A DNA stretch of 64,000 nucleotides from Karalla daura (Eukaryota > Chordata > Actinopteri > Chaetodontiformes > Leiognathidae): contig CM055188.1 in the NCBI GenBank assembly GCA_029224185.1, forward strand, positions 19,876,497-19,940,496, written 5' to 3'. Under the pieces are notes generated by a model that was not told where the DNA came from, did not search any database, and was given only the letters and a program-made list of their open reading frames with translations. Made by a program: the position numbers and the translations under genes. Of this stretch, positions 10,869 through 22,038 are shown one piece after another; the stretch's first letter is position 1; every line of letters begins with the position of its first letter.

Positions 10869-13800
10869 TTAGGAGGTGATCCAGGGGTGTTTGAGACACT
10901 GCGCAGCTGTGGCTCTTTTCTCTGGCAGCAGCTCTAACATGGTGAGGAGGAACGAGCTGAACTGCATGGCCTCCTCCCGCCGCCACTCGTATTTATCGAT
11001 CAGGATCTCAAACAAGCTCCACGGCTTCAGCTTTGAGATGTGACGCAGGTGACCTGCACGGGGCGAGAACGTTTCATAATTCATCTCGAACTTCATGTGC
11101 AGGAAGTTTATCTCTAAAGTTGTTCCACTACTTTTCATAATAAACTATATTTTACCTTTGGAATTGAAGTACCGCTTGGAATTTCTCCCTGACAGGGCGA
11201 AGTGGGATGGGAGCGGTCCAAGCAGCTCGATGATGTGAGCAATGTGATCTGGACAAGCAGGGCACGGACACTGTTTTATCCAGCGAGTGCATTTATGTTG
11301 AACGAGAACAGATGTGATGAACAATACAAACCTTCTTCCCTGGAGAACGTGGCTCCCGATTGGGGGTCGAAGAGATAATCCCCTGTGGCCAGCTCAAAAG
11401 CCTAAGGCAAGCAGAGAGAGGACAAAAGGAGTTGCTTGTGATACGGTGGCAAAGCTGGGTTGAAATTTTCTTGAAGATCAGGTGATAAGGTTGGCTCTCT
11501 TTACCATGCAGGCAGTGCTCCACATGTCGGCCGGAGTATCGTAGTCGGCACCGATCAGAACCTCCACGGATCGGTACTGACATGTCTGGATGTCTTCAGT
11601 GAAGTGTTTGTGCTGATAGCAACAGAGATGAGATTTGATGGTTCAATATCAACTTAGCTGGCTCGATTATTATTTACAGAGTTCCAAACAAAATGTAAAA
11701 TCACAGAAATTAGTTATGAGCCTGATTAGCACAGCAATTGTGCTAGCATGGGATGTTGTCTTAGTAATTACTATGTGTTGGACTCGGTGGATAGCTCTGT
11801 GAGAAGGACCTGGGTTCTGAAGACCTTTCTGTGTGTGCTTGTTCTACCCTCATGCATTTTCTCCAGGCACTCCAGGTTTCCTCCACAGTCATACATGTTT
11901 AAGCTGACTGGAGACTGAGAAGGTGAAAGTGCATTGTGTGTGTGTGTGTCCTGCAATACCTGCCTTTGTGTGCTGGGCTAGATGCGGAAGAGGATTATAG
12001 AAGATGATGGATAGATGGATATGTTGTGCATTGTCATGACAGCAGAGCTTTGAGGTCAGTACAAACACTAACAGACTGATCTCCAATTGCTGTGATCATA
12101 TGATATTGCTGCACAGGTGTAATTTGCATATAAACATGACAACATTAGGGTTACTGGAATGCCTTTAGGTTTATAAAAGTCTATTCATGAACCAAAAGAC
12201 TAGACAGACCATTTTGGGATTAATTAATTATGCCTCTGCACCATTAACAATGTGTTAAATTGTCATATTCCTTACACTATGTGGGGAATTTACACAGTGG
12301 CAGAACAATGTTCTAGCCATGTTTGTGTTCATTTTTAAGGAGACAGTGGTTCAGATTCCAGTCATGTTTGTACCTGGGATTTCAAGATATTCTTTTCCAA
12401 ATCCCTAAATGAGATGGTATCTGACCAGCCCTTAACCAACATCCATCTATTATCTTACCAGCTTTGTACCTAACAGCGTTACAAGAGTCTACTGGAGTGT
12501 ATCCCAGGACATTTCACTCTCACCCTCACACCTAAGGGCAATTTAGAGTTAACTTTAATTAACTTAAATGTGTTTTTTGGGGTTGTGGAAGAAACTATAG
12601 CACCCAGAAACCCGCCCCCCCTTCCACACACACACACATATATGTACATACACATGGGGAGGAAATGCAAACTCCACACAGAAAGAGTTAGGATTAGGAC
12701 GAACACTCGTGACCTCCTTGCTGCGAAACAACAGCCCTAACGCACCGTTGTGTGGCCTTTAGCACAACACTGCATATTCAATAGTAAAATATCATGAATT
12801 AGTCAGTGTTTTGTAGAAAGGTACAATGCCAACAACTGTTTTGTCATGTGGGTTACGGTCACTCACCACCCAGCAGGCATTGCCCAGGTCAGCAATCTTG
12901 ACAACAATTTTATCAGCATTCTGGGGCTTTAGCAGGTCCAGAAGTGCATCCGTGTCTCTAATGCCTGGAACATACGAAGAAGGGGACAGATCAGACATGG
13001 ACAGACAGCTACCTGGTGTAGACTGGGTGATCTGTTTACTAGACTCTATATAGACACGTTAACAAAGGGAGACTTTTTGAACAAACAAAACATGAACTTA
13101 ACTGAACTTAACCAGGAAGACAAACTATCTGCTAACACTGTAGTTGATGTCCTGAGACTGACCACAGGGAGAGGATGGTGAAGACGAAGGCGGCTCTTTG
13201 TCTGGAGTCTGATGCAACAGCACTGATTTAGAGCCAGAGACGGAGGCGCTTGTGCTGAGGTCATGCCACGAGCAGAAGGGGTCTGTGTGCCTGTGCAGAG
13301 CAGAGTCTGGTCCATCTTCAAACAGCAGGGTGTGCCTCCTGAACTTGAGGTTAGGACCTGTGGCTTTCATGCGGCAGGTGGACCTATGGGTGCTGGAGGG
13401 CGTGGTGCCATCGGAGGCCGACAAATGAGGTTTGTCTTTTTGATGTTGGTCAGAGCTCTCCTGTCCTGGCCGGCCACGGTCTTTCCTTGTCAGTCTCTTT
13501 ATCGGGCTCTTGGAAACCTTGCTGGACTAGAGTAAAATCGGAAACAGCCAGAAGTGAACGGTAAGTAAAACAGTTTGTCTGAAAAGTGCTCAGTTCATTC
13601 ACAGCTTACGTTCAATGAAAGTCACTGGTTGAGATTAGCGCCCCCCAGTGGCAACAAGAACACATGAAACATTAAAAGTACATTTTAAATTCTAGGTATT
13701 ATCAACTTCCTTTATTTTCAATTTAGTGTTAAACATATAAATCCTATAATTTTGTAATGCATATTTTGACATTAAATCCATGAATTAATTAAGAATCTGC

Positions 13801-16406
13801 ATGAATTAATCAAGTGTTAGTCCACATGCTGGCACACAGCAGAGTGACAAGAGCAGGTTTACAAATTTGAAAGAGGTGTAATATTTTACAAAGCAAGATA
13901 TAACAGAAGAGAATGATTTCTGTCTCTGGTCTATAAAACTCTCTGCTTTATCATCACATAAGAGAGCTGTTGAGTACAAATGTCTTGTTTTCTAACGTTT
14001 TCTAACATCTCCTGCAATAAGGTTGGAAGCCTAGCGCCTGGAAGCCTAGAACCTTATTGCAGGAGATGAAGTGCCAGTAATTTCAGAAAATAAAAACTGA
14101 ATATATTTTAGGTATTTCAAAAGTTCCTTTAGGGCTGAGGAGTGACAGCAAGAAAGTGCAGAAAAATGGGAAAGTTAGTTATCTACACTGCCCCCAGGAT
14201 TCAAGGGGATCCCATTCAACCCAGTCAAAAAAGTTACTTAAGTTTCTTTTCTTTGTTTCTTTTTATTTCTTTTTGTGTGTAATTTACCTCAGCAGTGACA
14301 AAAAACTGCAGAAAGTGCTGCACTGTCAGTGTCGAAAGTAAAGTGTGCTCATTCAAATCTCCTCCCTCGTCCCTGAACATCATGGTAAATCATATAGAAC
14401 AAGCAGTAATTGTCCAGAACTAACATCACATCTTAGACTGGCATCCCAGCTGCATATGTTATCATGGCTGTAGTGCAAAATCAAATTACAACATTCATCT
14501 TACCCACTCTCCAAGATTGTGGAAAACCCCAGTCAGCTTCCCCAAAAGGCTGGACAAACTCTTGGGAGGTCATTGCAGAAATGCACAAGTAATTATGTAA
14601 AGATAAGTAAATTCAAAATGTCCATATGAAATGAATGAAGTAATAATGAACCATTTCAAGTTGCACACCTGTTTTTCTCTGGAGCTTCTTTTTGCTGTCA
14701 GGTAAAAATAAGAGAAAAAATCAGCAGCTAAGAACATTTTCTCTCTACAAAACCAGGTTTTCACAGAATCCTCAATGCCTGAAACTGGACATGTGATTGC
14801 TCTTGCAGAAGTACCAACCTGCGGAGCGGCTAAAAGCAGCAGGCTCAGGCAGCTGCCACAGCTTAGTGTTGGCTGCCAGTCTCCGAATGTAAACCTCATC
14901 GACTCTCAGGAGGATGTTTTCTGGTTTAATGTCTGTGTGGATGATCTTACATTTAGTGTGCAAGTAATCTAAACCCTCCAGAACCTGTGAAAAGGTAAGA
15001 AAAAAGAAGCAGATGATACAGAAGACAAGCTCTGGCAAGGAAAATAACTTAGGATGTGAGACCAATTTGCACAGCACCTGTCTGAGGATGCTCTTCACAC
15101 AGGGCAGGGGGATGCCAGTGTAGTTGGACTTAATGATCCACTTCAGCAGCTGGTGGCCCAGCACCTCCAGTACCATGCACACATCTGTTACAATTAACTA
15201 TTAAGGACCTTGTTTTCCTTCTGCAGCACTTGGGTATTGAGGTTATTAGGAGAAATTTTGCACATTTTGATCAGAAAATCAGACCAATGTGTTGGTCATG
15301 GGTATGTCGTAATGGTGACGTGAGTTTGAGAAGGTGCAGCTGAGAATATAGTGCAAGACCAGGGGTTGCAGAAAAGGTGTTTCTCTAAAGGATACGCTCT
15401 CCATTCGCTCCAGTTATCCTGAAGTCATCGATGAGGTGCACAACTCTCTCACGTTTTTTGTCTTTGGGGTCGCTGTCTCTTACCTGGTGGACATAAGCAA
15501 TTTACAATATCAACAAAAAATGCAAAAATTATAAAGCCATTCAGGCTGTCATCAGAGTAACAGTGTCAGAAAACTATCTCACTTTTTGATCTCTCTCTCT
15601 CACACACACACACTCTCTCTCTCACACATACGCAGTGTATATCAGAAAATGAATGAACCGAATTTAATTTTTGTCTTGCTTATTAGTGATCCTCTCTTCT
15701 CCGTGACCATCATCATGATGTCCTTTGTGCATTCACATTTCATACTGACATGACAGCTGACTAAACAGTAACACTCGTAACAAAACCACATGGTCCGACT
15801 GACACATTTCAGAAGTTTGATCTCATCCAGCGCCGTCTCAGTGAATGTCTGAGCGCTCTTCACCACTTTCAGAGCCACAAAACGCCCGTTCCTGTGTGCA
15901 ATGCAAATGTGGCAGTTAGCTGCAATTAGTTGAATATCGTATTTTACTGTGAGCGTCACATTGTATTATTCCATATAAGTACTTACAACATGTCCCAACA
16001 GAGCCAGACAGTGGAGAAGTGGCCCCATCCCAGCTTTTTAACAACTTGGTAACGGTCAACAAAAATCTCTCCTATCTCCACGTGGTAGTACCCACCTGTA
16101 GCACAGAGCACAGCCTGCATTAAGGACAACACTCAACCATGTGTGCTGGAGTTTGCCTTTGCAGCGCTGCCTACCAATGCCATAATCCGCAGGGTTTTCC
16201 TGTTGCTCATCATATGATCCCAGAGGCTCGGGGGGGTGGGGGCATATCTGTGCAGCTGCAGGGCAGGGGGCAGACTTGCTGGGCAAGGGGGGAAGTTTCG
16301 GATTCTCCGCAGTGCGCGGGGAGGGGGCTGGGGAGGGTTTGTCGGCAGCACTTGGGGAGCTGGATGACAGGAGGGCCGATATAGCAGCAGCATATGAGGA
16401 TGACAT
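10869..16406 (-). CDS. srpk3: SR-protein-specific serine/threonine kinase (SRPK3-like)
   Basis: Thirteen exons join in phase to 577 aa: 16175-16406, 15987-16095, 15804-15891, 15396-15483, 15078-15184, 14819-14984, 14669-14694, 13163-13526, 12867-12964, 11505-11612, 11332-11401, 11156-11248 and 10869-11053. SRPKs phosphorylate the RS domains of splicing factors. The split kinase layout is clear: lobe 1 (about 80-263) with glycine loop KLGWGHFSTVW, lysine motif ALKVVKS and catalytic loop IIHTDIKPENIL; a spacer (about 264-400); then IADLGNACWV, QYRSVEVLIG and STACMAFELATGDYLF. The protein ends in CLKHPWITS. VKSAQTFTETALDEIKLLKCVRDSD and CMVLEVLGHQLLKW resemble SRPK3 more than SRPK1 or SRPK2, and human SRPK3 is 567 aa. 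The N-terminus is Ser/Pro-rich. The usual QTRQYRS is QTCQYRS here. The family is certain; the paralogue is probable. Confidence 0.9.
11770..12025 (+). repeat. Interspersed fish repeat (SINE or LINE-tail type), copy 1
   Basis: The segment reads like the common fish repeat that starts with a GGTGG-type block and CTGGGTTC, passes through TTTCTCCAGGCACTCCAGG and TTTCCTCCACAGTC, and ends in a GATGATGGATAGATGGAT tail. It lies in the srpk3 intron 11613-12866. The copy is diverged. Family assignment is from memory of the consensus only. Confidence 0.65.
12425..12758 (-). repeat. Same interspersed repeat family, copy 2, inverted
   Basis: The segment contains the reverse-orientation hallmarks: GGAGTGTATCCCAGGAC, CACACCTAAGGGCAATTTAG, GGGGAGGAAATGCAAACTCC, ACACAGAAAG, then CTTGCTGCGAAACAACAGCC. 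It sits in the same srpk3 intron as copy 1 in the opposite orientation. A (CA)n/(TA)n patch interrupts it. Confidence 0.7.
14006..14068. repeat. Perfect 19-bp inverted repeat with a direct repeat in its loop
   Basis: The left arm 14006-14024 (CATCTCCTGCAATAAGGTT) pairs perfectly with 14050-14068. The 25-base loop is itself two copies of GGAAGCCTAG separated by CGCCT. It lies inside an srpk3 intron. Confidence 0.9.
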
Positions 16407-18587
16407 TTTTCACTGGCGCCTGCTGAGCTTGAACATGGGTGAAGATGAAGCACGGGGGGCTGCAAGAATAAAAGCATGTGAACACCTTTAAAACCGGTCG
16501 CGTTTTTGTCAACCGTGATTACGTCGAAGCAGCTGACTCTGTTAGTCTGTCGCAACTTGTTTATGCCTTCAGTCACTGGATGCAAGAGGCTGTTTCCAAT
16601 GACATTTCAAATGTGCCAGTGAATGTGTATGTTTATTTTTAACTGGGTGAATGGCATGTCAACGTAAATAGCTCCTGTCACTGGCCCAGCTGCAAGTGAG
16701 CTCCTCCTGAGTCTGCACGGACGGCTGCGGTGTGGTCACTGCAGTTGTAAACATGAACTAGTGTCACTTCGTATTGATTCGAGCTTCCTCAGGCAAAATG
16801 AGGCTGGAGGCACTGAAAATGAAGGCCTGCCATAATCAATACAGGCATGGTGGATTTGTTTTTAGGTGGTTATTCACACAGTCATCAGTCATTCAGTAAA
16901 ATCCCATTAATCATCTCAAAATAAAAGTCAGCAATGGTATATCAAGGTTTCCTGGACTGGAAAAATTCTGTTACATAGAAAAAGAATGAATAATAACCAC
17001 AATAACCACATATTCTGCAATTTTCTAAAGTTGCTCAATCATAGACATGGTGCCACTTTTTTCTCTGTTGTCTTGGTCTCTTTGATTTGAGAGAAAAGTT
17101 TCATGTGCCATGGAGAGAAAACGAAGCAAAAAAAGAAAAAAATGTAGTGTTGCCTTGCTTTACAGTACTACAGTGTGATTGTCACTTACTAGTCATCAGT
17201 TGTGCTCACAGAGCTATACTTAGAGCTACATTAACACTTCTCAAACACTCTGAGCCACACATCTGCTTAGCGTGAAGAGAAGACACTCGTGGCACGCTGG
17301 CACAGACATGAGAGCATCCCAGTGCCACAGAAGACAAAAAAGCAGACAGGAGCTGTTAATTGCTGGAGACAGACTGACAGAGACTGAACTGAAACTGTGT
17401 TTAAATACAAACTAAACAAAGGAAAGAAGCAGGAGCAGCTGGGGGGAAACAGGGAGGTAAACAAGGCTGACGTGGAAGGAGAGGCAGGGAGGACAGGCTA
17501 TACAACACAGCACTGATTAATAAATTGTACAACACATATTTGTTTCTCTTAATTCAAAACTATGGACATAGCTTCACCTCAACTTTAAAACCTGTTTTCA
17601 CCATGGTCTCATGTAGCTCAAAAAATGTCACTGCAGAAAGCCATAGAGTTGTTCCTGGATCAAATAATAACAATAATAATAACAATAGTTAAATATAGTT
17701 AAATATTAAATATCGATTCCATGAGCAAAGGACAAAGCCTTAAAATGAGGCTCTCCTTCACCATGTATATCCTTAGCTGACTGTGGTACTCAAAAATGTT
17801 ACACCAAAATAAAAAGTCTTTTTGTTTACAGTCTTGTCTCACTTCTCCTTCAATTTCACATGTATGACAAACTCAAAGATAATACAACACGCACTGACTA
17901 TCTATGCGTATACGAGTATAGACCCACTGAACATTGAAAACAACATCATAGTTATGTCACCCTAGCTTCATCCATCAGAAACTAGTATTGCTTATGATGT
18001 CAAATATGAAATCGTTTTGTTTTTGTCTCTTATATATCTACATCTACCTAATATCTATCAAAGAAGAAAAACATAACCTATTCACCTAAGACTGCTCGCT
18101 GTTATTTTGTTTTGTTTTTATTATTATTATATATATAACACTCGAGTTGGTTTCTTTTCTGAACAGAGCGCTGTGGCCAGATCCACTGTGGCTGAACTCG
18201 TTGTCCTTCCTTTATTTCTCACATAGCGTCAATGATATCCACTGGAAAACAGCACGACATGGAGAGTTTTCTGAGGAAGATTTCCACAATCCCTGGAGCG
18301 TTTCTCAGTGCTGCCACATTTATCACGATTTAGCATAATTACAGAAGTTTTCAGCTGAACAGCTATACTTTGTTACGAAACCCTCTGACTACACAGATCA
18401 CATCAGCATTTCACAATAATCTACACAACGTGAGAGCTACTGTTAATTCACCAGTTTAATATAGTAAATATTCTACTCTTACTTGCCGTGCGTTTATTGA
18501 CTCCTTGAGCGCTCCGTAGTTGGAAACTTTTATTGTTAAAGTTTTTTTTACAGGTTGCGCTGCTGGTTCTCCGAGTCCAAATATATA

Positions 18588-18590
<3 letters not shown>
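16407..18590. other. srpk3 upstream region, no gene seen
   Basis: The stretch upstream of the srpk3 start presumably holds its promoter and 5' UTR. The first 350 bases are richer in CpG (for example AACCGGTCGCG near 16.5 kb). The rest is AT-rich with only short open frames that match nothing I know. Confidence 0.5.

Positions 18591-18660
<70 letters not shown>
18591..18660. repeat. (GT)35 microsatellite
   Basis: An uninterrupted GT run of 70 bases. The open frames reading Val-Cys or Thr-His repeats here are artefacts. Confidence 0.97.
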
Positions 18661-18662
<2 letters not shown>

Positions 18663-19290
18663 TGGAGTGACGTGTTGCTGCCCCCAGCTGCCAAATCTTA
18701 CTGTACTCGCTCGTCGCGAATACACAGCAAAATGAAAAGGAGGAGCTCACTTACCCGTGTATGTGCGAGGGATATATCCAGTTTTAATATCAGTGACGAG
18801 GGAAATGAAAGCAGCGTGGCAGGATCGCTGCAGAGACCCTCTGTCCATGTGCTCTGCTACTCACTGACTGACCTGAGGTCAGCTCCAGGAATAGAAGCTG
18901 CAAGATGAAGAGGCCTCTGGTGATGCTGCACGAGATTGGACAGAAGGTGCAACCCTGGCAATGTGAGTGCTCCACTATGGATTTTTTTTAAGCGAAATTA
19001 ATTTGTAATAATTTGGAACATAATTAAAAGAAAATTGTCAGTTTTTGTGCACACACAGTCAGACAAGACTCATATTTCACTTTTTGTGCAGTATGGGCAC
19101 TGTCAATAAATTAGCAGATAAGAGTAAAGCAAAAAAAGTAAGAGAATGGTGGCTATCTCCAGTACACATATGAGTGATGAGTTTTTTCAAATAAGTTTCA
19201 ACAAATAGTTTAAGTTCATTTGCAAGACTTGGCCATTTGTTGGTGGTGAGTGCTGACAAGAAAAGATAATTTGCTTGTGTGTGTGTGTGT

Positions 19291-19597
<307 letters not shown>

Positions 19598-19646
19598 ATT
19601 TTATGATACAAAGATGACACATTATGTTTTGATTTCAACATGACAC

Positions 19647-19652
19647 TTTATT
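19647..19652 (-). terminator. Candidate ccdc120 polyadenylation signal AATAAA
   Basis: A minus-strand AATAAA (in CTAAATAAAGTG) just above the tetranucleotide array. If used, the ccdc120 3' UTR would be about 2.4 kb. It is weakly supported, and other AATAAA sites may be used instead. Confidence 0.3.
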
Positions 19653-22038
19653 TAGTAGAATGAATGCACAACCTCATACATACAGTATTTGGCCAGACCT
19701 ATGCGTTTTATTTATAGGCCCGATTATAAAGAGAGGAGGGAGAGAGAAAACAGCTGCACTTAAATATCTTTTTTTCTTTTTAAAAAAAAAGAAGAATCAA
19801 ATATTAACACGTCACACTGCTGAATGAAACAGTTTTAACACATTTTACCAATTCCCCGCACTGATGAGAAAGAGCTACAGTAGATAGCTACAAAATGTTA
19901 TAGGCTCATAAATATAATATAGTTTGAATAAATTTGCCTCAGAGCTAAATTTATATCATTTACTTTGAAACTTACAGAGTACAGTATATGAAAAATACAT
20001 TTACTACCCCCAGTGCACAGGAGTTTGGTCTTTGATTTCAGGTTTTAAGCAGCTCAGAGCTGCACCGTACTGAGAGGATGTGAACACATCAGACAGCAGA
20101 AGAAACCAGGTAACATTCAGTGTGCTACAAGTTCGTAACAGAGTAGAGTAGAAATCATCACGTATGACAAACATGAAGAATTACATTCAAATGAGTCCCA
20201 AGATGGGCGATGTTATGTGGAGAAGAGAAAAAACAAAACAAAAAAACCTTTAAAAAAAAACTAACTTCTGTTTTCACTAAGACAAACACATTCTGCTTCC
20301 TCGATTTCGTTATTGTTACGACGCTTCTGTTTACACTGTAGCCATTAAGACACTGATTACAAACGTATTGTGACGTGAATTGTAAAAATGTAAAAAAAAA
20401 ACTATCAAAAGTAAAAAAGAAAAAAGAAAACAGCGACGCAATCGTAAAGCACATGATATGGGTTTGAATTCGTTACATACAACAATCAGCCATGAATTCT
20501 CATTAGCAAATTTACTGGTGTGAGACCTGCTCACGCCATCATTGAAAACTGCAGAAGCCCTATTCTGTTCACACCGCCATCCTCACTTCTTACAACCAAT
20601 TAAATAGTGCTCACTTGGGGGTGGAATGGGTGGGGGAGGTTATTCTGATTAAATACTCGAGTCGTTAGTTTAAAATTACATTGTTAGTACGGGGATAAAA
20701 TAGTTTGAAACTCATCAGTACAATCCACGCTATATACAGACTAATGCTCAGATAGACCTTCAATTGATGTGGAAAAAAAGAAAAAAAGAAAAACTCACTT
20801 TGCTTAACTCCATCCAATTCTAAACCCTGTCAAATCCTCCCTACTGCCTGTCATCTGTCTTGGAGACAATTTCAAAGGGAATTAAGGCTTAAGATGTTCA
20901 TAAAGTGCTCCATATGACACTCAAATCCTCCACGACTGACTGCAGAAAAAACTGATTTGATATGAGAGAAGTAATGTCATACAGTCACATGCTACTGCCA
21001 TACAGTAGGTCTCAAACAGCCCTCAGGTTTTTCCTAAAACTGCTCTAAATATTCTGACAAGGTCAGCACAGAGAAAGCTACATTTATCGGCCAGCAACGA
21101 GCTGAATCTAGAAAATAACGTGAAAAATCACAATATATATGACATCATTCCAAATACCCTAATTTAGTGACATCGTGAGCTGCTTTCGCTTCTTCATTGA
21201 GCTCACAAAGGCTTAACGCGAGCATTTCAGATTACTAGAAAGTATTTTCAGTTTCCTCACCAAGGTTTACTTTTTGATATTAAAACATCTAGGCACTCCC
21301 GTCTGCTACACCAGTCCACTTGAGTTCATGGCTCCGTTTCATTTATCAAAGATGAAAAACGCAGTTGACAGTAAATGCAACGGCAGATGAAGACCAAAGC
21401 ATGTATATGTGTTTTATATAGTTTACAAACACACATTCACCGGCATGTTTACTATTTTTTTTAAAACGATGAGAGCTGATATAGCATCTTTGTATATCAC
21501 ACAATAAATGAGCAATAAATTACCTCTTTAATATAATTGTTCTTTATATCTCAGAAGATACAAAATAGTGATTTAGAGTTGAATATATTCTGTAAAAAAA
21601 GTATATCTTGGGAAGCCTTTTCAGGGAATCGGAAGGGACTTAACTGATTTTGCCGGACCAGAGATCTTGATATATGAAGTACAACGTGAACACATTGTTT
21701 TATGTCAATCCAGTGCGAGGAGAACACATGGGAACACTGGTTTTGCAGTTCGTACTCTGGTGGGATCAGTTGTAACACGGGGAACCTGCCAAGGCTTTTT
21801 CACACTGTACAGCTACAGTTTGGCATTTATTCCAGTCTCTTTCTGCTGAGGTTGCCGTGTTTTGCTTTGCTGCTGAGGTCACATTGTATTTATTTCTCTG
21901 TGTCAGTGTCAGGGACTGTGTGTGTGTATGTGTGCACAGGTGCGTGTGTGTGTGTGTGTGTATGTGTGTGTTAGAGTGAGGCTACAGTGTTTTTTTTTCT
22001 CATATAATGTAGTGCGTGCTTCTGCACGTTCTGCTGCT
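19653..22038 (-). other. Probable ccdc120 3' untranslated region
   Basis: The sequence downstream of the ccdc120 stop codon holds no recognisable coding exon. It is AT-rich on average, with many A and T runs and a (GT)n patch at about 21933-21970, which is compatible with a long 3' UTR. This is inference; no exon boundary is visible. Confidence 0.4.

Noticed and set aside
14500..14580. Candidate srpk3 exon with donor GTAAGATG
   Set aside because: None of the possible acceptors gives a length and frame that join the neighbouring exons without a stop.
18448..18908. Open frames on both strands around 18.5-18.9 kb
   Set aside because: They are carried by the (GT)35 run; the unique flanks match nothing.
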